NCBI RefSeq assembly: GCF_026151205.1
Contig: NC_087074.1
Location: forward strand, 124,001-188,000
Origin: Bolinopsis microptera
Lineage: Eukaryota; Ctenophora; Tentaculata; Lobata; Bolinopsidae
Reading direction: 5' to 3'
DNA length: 64,000 nucleotides
Below the pieces are notes generated by a model. The model was not told the DNA's origin and did no database searches. It worked only from the letters and a program-made list of their open reading frames with translations. Made by a program: the position numbers and the translations under genes. Shown piece by piece: positions 12,894 to 24,800 of this stretch (position 1 is its first letter; every line of letters starts with the position of its first letter).

Positions 12894-15800
12894 TGTGTGT
12901 TTTATCACCCAACTGAAGAATGAAGATACATCCGATTAAACCTATGTGAAACAGTCCACAAAACGTAATAAGACAATAAAACCGATCATAATGTCGTTCC
13001 AACAATCATTGCACGTGCAAGTGCGCGTTTCCATCCTCGTTACTATGCAACTTCCCATTTCTCATCCAATTTGCTGTTTGCACGTGGGCGGTCATATATA
13101 GTTTGTAGGACTAGAAAGCTCGTGGTCGCATGGAGGAAGCTAATAGTATTCTCTGATAGTCAGTTTTTATCGCATCAAAAAATGTCCAACACAACCGAAG
13201 ATACAGCCAATTAAAATGTAAGTTCGCACTGAACAAAAAAACGATAAAAAACTTCCTATTTCTAGTCGAATTTGCACGTGGGAAAATTCTTGTAGAAAGA
13301 GAAACTTTGTAAGTTAGACTAGAAAGCCCTTGGTCACAGGGAGTAAACTGTTTTGTAGTATTCTTGGGTAGTTGCATCTCAATCCTAACCAAAGATACAG
13401 TCGATTTGAGGTAAAACACTCTAAACACAACGTAATTTGATAATGAAGTCGACCATAATGACATCCGACAATTATTGCACCTGCGCATTTCAACAACGTT
13501 ACTATGCAACCTTTTGCTTTTTACCTAATTTGCACGTGAGCGGCCGTACGTTACGTACGTACGTACGTACGTTACGTACAGAAAGAAACATTTATTTTAT
13601 ATGTTAGATTGTTATGTCGAATTTTTATGGTTACTAGTAACCTTAGTCGATTAAAAAATTAATCATGCGATCTTATTATTGGTATCAATACAATGTTGGA
13701 GAAATGTATACGATGAGCGTCCACTTGACAGGGTCTCATAGAATCCTCAAAACAAGAGCACTGAGAACATAACTAAATATAATAGGTCAGCTACCATATC
13801 AACACAACAACATCACAATAATCTAAACACAGGACAACATTTTGTCAAATTTTAATCAAAGCGTTCAGAGTTCATACCTCACTGGGCTGATAGAACTGCA
13901 AATAAAACGAGTTAATGACCCTAGGAAATACAACCTTACAATACATTTTAGTGACAATCGGTGCCAAATCAGGACATGCAAGGATTCACAATATTGATGT
14001 GAATTAATGAGTTATATTAAAAACCACGAAGCATATAACGGCGCAAAGTGCAGGACGGTAAGATTAAAAGTACACAGAAAATTGCATGTTTGCTACAGTA
14101 ACTACAGTAACTACCTTAGTCGGTAATATTATCAAGGGCGGTTGTAGGAATACAAGACTAAGGGAAGATGCAGGGATACAATAGTAAGGGTAGATGCAAG
14201 GATACAAACGTTTGAGAGAAATACAAACACAAACCTTTGGGGAGATGCAAGAATAAGCCTCCTTTTTGGGAAGATCAGTACACACAGGTAGTCGATGTTC
14301 CCCAAGAGCGAGTGCCAGAACATCATCGTTAATACTTCGACTATCCTGTGAATATTCGGCAATATAAAAATCTACTTACTTACTCCATTGAGTGCATAGT
14401 ACTGCCGACAGGTAATGTAGTGCATAGTACTGCCTATAACAGGTAATGGGAAATCAATCCCTCTAAGATATGGTCGCTATGGTAATGGTTACTATGTAGT
14501 GTGTAATGGTATTACTTTTACTCACCTCTCTAAGATATGGTCGCTATGGTAATGGTTACTATGTAGTGTGTAATGGTATTACTTTTACTCACCTCTCTAA
14601 GATATGGTTGCTATGGTAATGGTTACTATGTAGTGTGTAATGGTATTACTTTTACTCACCTCTCTAAGATATGGTCGCTATGGTAATGGTTACTATGTAG
14701 TGTGTAATGGTATTACTTTTACTCACCTCTCTAAGATATGGTCGCTATGGTAATGGTTACTATGTAGTGTGTAATGGTATTACTTTTACTCACCTCTCTA
14801 AGATATGGTTGCTATGGTAATGGTACTATGTAGTGTGTATACTTTTACTCACCTCTCTAAGATATGGTTGCTATGGTAATGGTTACTATGTAGTGTGTAA
14901 TGGTATTACTTTTACTCACCTCTCTAAGATATGGTCGCTATGGTAACGGTTACTATGTAGTGTGTAATGGTATTACTTTTACTCACCTCTCCTCTCATAC
15001 GTAATGGTAGCCACGTGACGCCTATCAGCTGCTCTTTGTCAGTTTTCTGTTTGTCCGTTTGTTTAGGGTTCTGACACACGATGTGGTAGAATTTAAAGAG
15101 GAGATGATGGTTCTTTGTCAGGTATGGAGGTAATTCTATCTTCACTTCCTCATAGAAATATGGGCTCCTGAGTTGATTACATCAGTTAACAGGGTAAAAC
15201 TTAATATAAGCTGAGGCCCATGATATGAGGCCCTATAATACATAGTGGAGCGGGTTCGTAGTATTGCAACCTCTTAAACTGCAACAATGTACCCCGGCCT
15301 AATGAGGCTGGACTTTATTAGTTTATCCTACAGCATTTACATTTACAAATGGGCATCACATTAGCTGACGTTTAAACCGCATAAAATTGTTTCACATTTT
15401 TATGCGATTTTTATTTTGTGATGATGCATCCCATATAAATCTAAAACCTGTTATTGTAATAAGCTATATTTTTAATTACATTCACAAAAATTATTTGTAC
15501 TTGTTTCTAAATTCCTAATATCACTAGGGGTTTTTAAAATTTAAATTTAAAAAATTAAATAATTTTCAAATTTTACAGAGTACAGCAATAAATGAATATA
15601 AAATAGAATCGTTCAAAATATTGCCACCATCTGTAAAATAAGATGGGCACCCAAACACGGTAAACACATAGTGAACTATGTCCGCAATTACTTGGACCCA
15701 ATACATCAATTTTCATATTATATGTATTAGATACAAGTCTGATATGGTCATTAATGTGAATGCAGGGAGAAGGTATGTGGGCCCGGAAGCGTGATGTTGG

Positions 15801-18800
15801 AAGTATACAAAGGTAGATAGAAAAAAAATATGGGGATCAAGGAGATAAGGCTAGGCTGTTCTATTCACTATCCAATAAACATTTCCATAGATGCTTAGTG
15901 ACCTCAAATTTAAAAAGACTAGTAGACACAATCTGTCTTACCTGTAAAGGGAGTCCATTTCACAGTATATATGGGTTCTGTAGAAAAATGATTTTGCCAG
16001 TGGACTATTTGAGGTACAGGTGGATGGTGTGTGAATTCTGACTTAACTTAGGTAAAATTGATGACACAATAGACAGACTGTCGAGGTGGCAACGTCTTAG
16101 TCGAGAAGTGCCCTGATATAAAGAGAGATAATGAGGCAATGACAATGCATTTAAATTGTTTAAAAACTTTGTGGAAAAAAATAAGATCATTTAAGTCAAA
16201 CTTTTGAGACAAAGGGAGAATGTCGACAAGCTTGCACTTTTTGACATATTGCTCAGGTGGATAACTGCGGTCCTCTTCAGATAGAATTCATTTTATAGCT
16301 CTCTTTTGGAGACTTTCTAATTTATCACTAAGTGATTTATTACATATGTCAGTAAAATGGTACGGATCCATCCATATATATCGTCTCGCTTTATATATAG
16401 TAAGATAGATGTGTTTATCCATACCATTTTACTGACACCACGGCATCAACTTTAACGCGACTTTCCGCAAAAACCGTAAAAGATGTACAACTGAAACTTT
16501 TTTGACTGGGTCAAATGCTTTAATGACCTCCAAATCAGCATGAAAAAATAAAAAATTGGCCAAGGAATATTATATATAATATGAATTTTAGAGCCCGAAA
16601 TTTGGACCCCCAAGTGCAAGTGGTGTCAAAAACGCGAATTAAATAGGTAATAATTATTTTAGTCTATTGAGTCTTGACACCATTTTAGGGTTATACAGGT
16701 TCCTGCTAGTATATAGAATGCTCCTAGCAACTAGTAGAGCCCTTTGCTAAAAGAGAAAAAACACCGTTGTATATATATCTATATATCATCTCGCTTTATA
16801 TATAGTAAGATGGTGCCAGATTATGGAACAATTTTCGAATTGGCTACGAACAAGGGAAACGTAAAGGGTTAGGGTTAGGGTTTCTGATCAATGACAATAT
16901 GGCCATTTCTTCTGACCATACCAAGCTTTTGGCAGGCCTTAGTATAAATTCTGTCGCATTGACTATTCCAACTTAGCTTAGGAGTAATATCGACTCCAAG
17001 ATCTTTTTCTAACTCTACATACACAAGAGGAGAGCCATCAAGATGATATATGCAAATGGAGGAGATAAGGATGGTTCCCTGAAAGAACGAGTACTTTACA
17101 TTTTGCTGGACGGAATCGCATCTTATTTCTTAGTGCCCAATCAGAAAGATAGTCAGAAATCCATAGTCATAATACAGTGTTTAACTAACTTAATAGAATT
17201 CTAGGACTAGCATAATGGAGCATAATTCACGATTAATCATGTCCAAGTTTGCTTTCTTTAAATTATAAATCTTACGTTTAGGAGTTTTCTTATAGGAAAA
17301 GGAGCTTTAAATTGAAAAAGTGACCGGAAGATTATCAGATTTGCACACTGATTGAGGATCACAGACATCTAAATTATCGATTGTGTTATCATCATTACTG
17401 AGAAGAATGTCTAATGTATTACTACTTTCATGGGTGGGCGACGTGATCAGCTGGGAGAGAGATAGATCGCTGAAAGAATCTATGAAGGATTGTTCGATAG
17501 GTACGGTACTGGATGAAGATAGCCAGTCTGTGTGGGGAAGATTAAAATCACCAATAACATAGATTTTAGGGGGATTCTTTTTGGAAACCAGCTTGTGAAT
17601 ACAACTAGGACATCATGATTAGGTAACCCAAGAGTTCCTACTCTATAAAAAGTCGTTGTTAGGGAAAGTAATTTTAACTGCAAGCATTTCGGTACCTAGG
17701 CTAACTGGTATTCGGGTCGTAGTGGCGCAACGTCTTAATCAAAATATTAAAAGAAAGAAAAGATCAAAGATTTAAATTCCTAGGAGATTATTTACAACCC
17801 TGTCAAAACTGCGTTCGTTTACAACAAACTCAAGCCAAGTGGACAGTAAACCTACTCCTCTCATATTGAGATGAAGCCAATCATCATCGTATAGTTCTGC
17901 ATTACAAGATCTAAAGTCTCGAGTTAGAAAGTCTGCAGCGGAGAATAACTGCTTAGTGGTGTCAATTAAGTCAGTAAGATACTTCCTAAGGAAATGAACC
18001 CCCTATTTAGAATGTTTTATGTCATTTGTACCAACACCCAATATTATTTTTAAAATATCGTCAGCTTCTGCAGCTGCATGAGTTTTATGAAAATGGTTAA
18101 TGTTTTCAGTGATGTCTCTAATTTTTGCACCACTTTGAGACAAATGGATTAACTCCCTTCCCCGGAATCCCAACTTATTTCGTCATGGATGTACCAAACA
18201 GAACTGTGGGTTTCCTGCTCTTCAGTTTTCTTGGAACAGTTCGGTAGTAAAGGGTTGTGGTGGTGGGCGGCATAGGCAGCGTAGTGCGGACAATTTGCTT
18301 CTTGACTACAATATTCGCATCTCTCTTCGGTATCTGGCAGCGAAAAGATACAGAGTCTCTAACTCTCCGCGCGAACCTTGTGAAGACAATACTCCCGACA
18401 CCTCGGGCAATACTCCTATTTCATAATATACAAACTGAAATCCTTTGGGGTGATATGGCATTTACTGTTATATTCCTTATCCCCATTTTCTTGAATTGTG
18501 TCGAGAGTCCTCTCTGCTCCAAATGAAACCATATAAATACCTTGTGACTGATCAAGAGACTCCTCGTCGTCGTTGTGGTACCTAGTTGCACATGAACCAG
18601 ACTTGTACATGCTTGCTAGGCATGAGTTTAGCTTGCAGCCAAACTTGGAGTTGATATCACGCATAAGCTCTGATATTCCAGGATAATTTAAAATATCGAT
18701 CGGCTCCTTAGTCGTGGTGTGGCCATTCGAGGAGGACCAAACATAGAGGTAAACCACTTTGTGGCAGTTTCACAGCAGTTTGCTTGTTTCAAGTTCAGAC

Positions 18801-21800
18801 ATCAACTTTTCATGTTATTAAAAAAACTGAAAGGAAGTTCATTCTAGGCCTTCCTTAGTCTCCCAACAAAATGATCATTCTACTGCAGAAGACAAAACTA
18901 GTTGAAAAGGGCGGTTCTCCGTATTATTAGCTAATATATTTATATCCTTGCTTCTATTTCCCTGTGGTAAACTGTAAACAACGATTTCCAGAGAATTTAT
19001 TGAGAACTAAAACCATAAATATGAAACAGTTAAATTCAATAAAACAATAATATAAGTCAGCATCTCATTTACTTTTACAATAGCTCGGACCATTGCAATG
19101 CTCCTCTTAATAGCTCTATAATAGCTAATTGTACGCCCTTTTTTCAGTGGTTATGTGTACACTGTACAGAGTGTTTTCTTACTCTTAGTTCGTATATTTA
19201 TGGCGGGTAATATCATGGCGGGTAAAATAATAATGACGGAATTTCCGAAAAACCGCCAAATTTAACCCACCATAATTAAACGAACTAAGGTAATCTTTAG
19301 TATTACTACAGGGGGGGGGGGGGGGGCAAAAGTCAGTGTGCAAACGTTGGGTCTTATATCTCCGCCGTGTTTTATATTTGAGAGTTGTTGCTTTGCAGAT
19401 GGCCTACTGTACCTACTTGTTCGAGGATTCCGTCGCCAAATTTTATACCACGCCCATTCAATATTAAAACACCTGTACTGTTCTCCCTGAACATGCTGGA
19501 CACCAAATTTGTTCAGAAACGGTAGATTTTTAAATGTTGAACATCTGATCTGAAACAATGAGGCAAAACGGATTAGAAATGACGAAGTTATCAAGCATTA
19601 TGTGTATCTCGTTAACAAAACTGACTGGGTGATTGTGTGACACCGTGACACGACACCTTAATTCGGCACCCTTAGCAATGTTTAACGGGGTGGTTAACGG
19701 GGTCACCTAATCACGTGATTAGGTAAACCAATCACCTGATCACACGTAAAGACGTAATGAATAAACTCGTTATGCTTCGAATCTCGGTCATCTGAGAAGC
19801 TACAACTCTAATTTTTTCAAGACAAACGTAATTCGAATGGCCAAACACAATTCAATAAAATTTAACTCGATCCGACTATCCAAACTATCAAATAAATGCG
19901 AAAATGAACCTTCATTTGAAAAAAATGAACATGAATATTTTTCGATTTGACAAATTCCTCGAACCAGTGGTAGTAGTAAGTCATACCAGAAAGAATTATT
20001 TCAATTGGGCACTCAGTGACTGAGATACTAAGGCCAACGTTTGCACACTGACTTTTGGCCCCCTCTGTAATCTGTATTACTATAATATGTTATCGTTACT
20101 ATTTTTGATGATATGATTCATGCAGCTTTTAGAAGAAAAACCCCTCAAAATATGCTATTTAGTCCTCCTATGTGATTTTACAAGGCGATTATTGCTTTAT
20201 CAAAAGAAATTTCAAATGCTATAATATGATAATTCCAAGAAAACGATACTACAAAATATTTCATTTTATCCAGACTGGCACTTCATCTTAAATTATAGTC
20301 AGGCATTAAAAGTGGGTATAAGTCCGTACTTGAGTTCACTAGGCCGGAAAATATAAACTCACTAGTCCGACTGAAATATGATCCACTTCTGGTCACGTTT
20401 CTTGAGGTTGCACGCCTGTATCTTCACTTCACCCCCTTCAGCAAGTTCCAAACAGTTATTACTCTCCCCATGATAGATCATCTGAGAGGTGAAGTCGAAG
20501 GAGAGCTCCTGACTCCCTCCACCGTGGCACCCATACAGAATGAGGGGCGTGCCGCGAGGCTGTGTCACCGCCCCCACATCCACACACTTAGAGAGCGCGG
20601 GGAGGGACACGTGGTCCCGCCTGTCAGGGTGCCGTGAGTAGTGTATAGTCCAGTTCTGGAGCGGGGACTGCAGCTGGCAGGGCGCCAGTACCACCTTGTT
20701 ATCTGCAGCTGCCAGACACAGAGTCTGGTTAGTAAGGGCAGCCCAACTCCCTCTCTTTATCTTGTAGTCCCCGTACTCCTCAACTCTTTTCCTTCCTCCC
20801 TTCAACCTCTCCAATGTTAACTGATATCGTCTATCTAGAATTGCCATAGTAACGGGGGAGGAGCTGTAGAAGTGTTCTGAAACTAACGACAGGAGGAAAC
20901 ATCCCAAAAACACGAGGAGGAAACGTAAGGCTAAGCTCTTTAACACACGCATTACTGATTAAACTAAACACACACCTCTGATACACGAGAGCGCTTATAA
21001 AAGTCAGTGCACCAACCGGACATCACTCCGTGCGGTATACGGGGCAGCGTGTAGTTACACACTCAGCTATACCTAATACAATACATATCATCATGTCACT
21101 GACTACTATTTGAAGCTTTTTGGACAGTATTCTAGCTGTGTCGTGTTTGATACTGATATAGTGGATGATATTTCAGAGCCTCATGCTGCCCCGAATTATG
21201 TTTCAATTTGTATTAGTCATCTGATAAAATATATTGCATTCTACGTAGTCGTATTCGCAACCTAGCACTGCAATCATTGATTAATTTTATAAACACACTA
21301 GAAAGTCTGTTGTCACAGGAAAGGCACTAATTATATTCTTTGATCTTCAGTTTTCACAGATGAAGGTACATCACAACCGGAGATACGTCCGATTTACAAA
21401 AAAAAACCTTATTCTGTTTTTTTCAGAATAAGGCATTGCATTTCAAAATTTTTGGCCTATGACTGGAAATGAATTATCATAATATGACGGAATAATGTTC
21501 GAATATACAATATACACCTAACAAACAGAGATGGGCGATCAAGGGGGAGGAACCTGTGTTAATTCAGGCGAGCAGGAGGAGGAGGAGGAGGAGGAGGAGG
21601 AGGAGCAGACTGCCACAGGAACTGTTAAGTTATTGGAAAAAGTTTGATCTTTTAAGTATCAAGGAGGGAATACTTAGGAGACGTTGGACTGGAGTTAGGG
21701 ATCCGGAGGGAAGTAGAGATTTGATCATAGTCCCCGAATCCTTGCATGAATCTGTCCTGGACATGGTGCATAACCAGGAGACTGCACATGCTCGAGTAGA

Positions 21801-24800
21801 AAATTGTCTTGAGGTCTGTAAACGAAATTTCTACTGACCAAAAATGAGTGAATGTTTCAAATTATGGGTCGCAGCGTGTTGCGAGTGTTCAGGCGTACAA
21901 TAAGCCACCTCAGGCATACAATAAGGCACCCCTCAAGCACATATTGTTCCACTCGTTTAACTCAGCAATTTGTTTCGATCATATAGTTCTTAAGAAGGTT
22001 GTTGCAACACCGAGAGGATACAAGTATATTTTGACTATAACCGATGGTTGGTCAAATTATGTGGTAGCTATCTTACTATATATAAAGCGTAGGTAGCTAT
22101 TCCTACTAAAACTAAAACACCAAAGGAAGGAGTGTCATTGAGTCTTAGATTTTGGATTGGTATCTCGTACCAACTCAGTTTGTATTTGCTTTCACTAACA
22201 GTAACACATAAATTTCTTCGCGTCTTCTCACGCAAAGTAGCCTGGCTCAAGCACCAACAAGTGGACTACTTTCAAAATCTATTTTTTTGTAAATTATATT
22301 AACTAGCAGGAACCCGTATAATATAACCCTAAACGGTGTCAAGACTCAAGACTCAAGATACTAAAATAATTTTTACCTATTTAATTGGCGTTTTTGACAC
22401 CACTTGGGGGTCCAAATTTTCGGTTCTAAAATCATTATTACTTGGCCAATTTTTTATTTTTTCATGCTGGTTTGGAAGCCATTAAAGCATTTGACCAAGC
22501 CAAAAACGTTTCAGTTGTATATCTTTCACGGTTTTTGCGGAAAGTCGCGTTAAAGTTGATGCCATGGTGTCAGTAAAATGGCACGGATCCATCCATATAT
22601 ATCGTCTCGCATCAACTTTAACGCGACTTTCCGCAAAAACCGTAAAAGATATACAACTGAAACTTTTTTGACTCGGTCAAATGCCTTTATGACCTTCAAA
22701 TCAGCATGAAAAAGTAAAATATTAGCCAAGGAATAAGAATTTTAGTACCCAAAATGTGGACCCCCAAGTGGTGTCAAAAACGCGAATTAAATAGATACTA
22801 ATTATTTTAGTCTCTTGAGTCTTGACACCACTTTAGGGTAGACGGGTTCCTGCTAGTAGAGACTAAATTGTTGTTACAGCTAATAATATTCTCTGATGCT
22901 GGTAATCAGTCTTACTCAGAGTAGTAGTGCGTTTATATAGTTTTACAGGCTTTGTCTAACAAGCACACAATTACTTGTTACTTTATTATAGACAATAGTT
23001 CTTACTTGTTATGGTACTGCACTACGGTTGATGCCTCATTTATCATTTTTCTTCCAGAAGACCTTCCATAAATGCACTGAAAGTAAAGATTGGAAAGATG
23101 AAAAAAATTAGAGTTCAAATTGAGACACATTTCTGAACCTCACACTCATACCTTCTAGACACATGACTTGACCTTCTAGACACCCGACTTGACCTCCAAA
23201 ACACCTGATTTGACCTCCAAGACTCCTGAATTTACCTCCGAAACACCTGACTTTGCCTCCAAGACACCTGAATTTACCTCCAAGACACCTGACTTTGCCT
23301 CGAAAACACCTGAATTTACCTCCAAGACACCTGACTTTGCCTCCGTCTCCAGCACTTGTATCGTTAGCTTTATATTGCGGCAGCTTCCAGTACGGTTATT
23401 GAAGTTCAGACTCAGCGGATAAATGTAGAGAAAGTTTCTGAAAAGTTGCAAAAGTTATTGTTGCCATGATTACTGTTGCCATGATTACTGACTCGTAATA
23501 CTGACTCGTAATACTGACTCGTAATATGGGCAATGAGCATGGAACTAACTGCTCTTGTAATCGCGGTATGGAATGTGTTGTTATAGTAACTAACTTGTAA
23601 TCGTGGTATGGAATGTGTTGTTATAGTAACTAACTTGTAATCGTGGTATGGAATGTGTTGTTAAAGTAACTAACTTGTAATCGTGGTATGGAATGTGTTG
23701 TTATGGTAACTAACTTGTAATCGTGGTATGGAATGTGTTGTTATGGTAACTAACTTGTAATCGTGGTATGGAATGTGTTGTTATGGTAACTAACTTGTAA
23801 TCGTGGTATGGAATCAGGGACAAAAGGATTTCGCGGCATGTACGAAATCGCGAAATTTCCCATTCTCCGCGACAAATTTTATGTATAGTTTAATGTATAG
23901 CCTGTTAAATTTCGCGGTACCGCGATTTTTGGCCAAAATAATCGCGAAATCCTTTTGTCCCTGTATGGAATGTGTTGTTATGGTAACTAACTTGTAATCG
24001 TTTGTATGGAATGTGTTGTTATAGTATCTAACTTGTAATCGTGGTATGGAATGTGTTGTTATGGTAACTAACTTGTAATCGTGGTATGGAATGTGTTGTT
24101 AAAGTAACTAACTTGTAATCGTGGTATGGAATGTGTTGTTATGGTAACTAACTTGTAATCGTGGTATGGAATGTGTTGTTAAAGTAACTAACTTGTAATC
24201 GTGGTATGGAATGTGTTGTTATAGTAACTAACTTGTAATCGTGGTATGGATTGTGTTGTTATAGTAACTAACTTGTAATCGTGGTATGGATTGTGTTGTT
24301 ATGGTAACTAACTTGTAATCGTTTGTATGGAATGTGTTGTTATGGTAACTAACTTGTAATCGTGGTATGGAATGTGTTGTTATGGTAACTAACTTGTAAT
24401 CGTGGTACGGAATGTGTTGTTAAAGTAACTAACTTGTAATCGTGGTATGGAATGTGTTGTTATGGTAACTAACTTGTAATCATTCGCGTGGTATGGAATG
24501 TGTTATTATAGTAACTAACTTGTAATCGTGGTATGGAATGTGTTGTTAAAGTAACTAACTTGCAATCGTGGTATGGAATGTGTTGTTATGGTAACTAACT
24601 TGTAATCGTGGTATGGAATGTGTTGTTATGGTAACTAACTTGTAATCGTGGTATGGAATCTGTTGTTAAAGTAACTAACTTGTAATCGTGGTATTGAATG
24701 TGTTGTTATGGTAACTAACTTGTAATCGTGGTATGGAATGTGTTGTTATAGTAACTAACTTGTAATCGTGGTATGGAATGTGTTGTTATGGTAACTAACT

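Larger units (their letters stand above)
15830..18780 (-). mobile_element. Decayed CR1-like LINE with AlkB-like and SGNH ORF1 parts
   Basis: Reading right to left: an AlkB-like segment (18416-18757); a Cys-rich segment ([17 protein letters not shown]); an SGNH-hydrolase segment with [29 protein letters not shown] and [11 protein letters not shown] (about 17780-18220). Next come endonuclease remnants ([36 protein letters not shown]; 17320-17600). After a large deletion there is an RT tail ([31 protein letters not shown]; 16920-17120) and a C terminus (LQKRAIK, then FYRT-like ILWNGLP; 15880-16310). Many stops and frameshifts show the copy is dead. A MITE splits it at 16369-16712. Confidence 0.75.

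Noticed and set aside
23176-23451. 91-codon ORF as a separate gene
   Set aside because: It is DOCK exon 14 plus its in-frame repeat tail.
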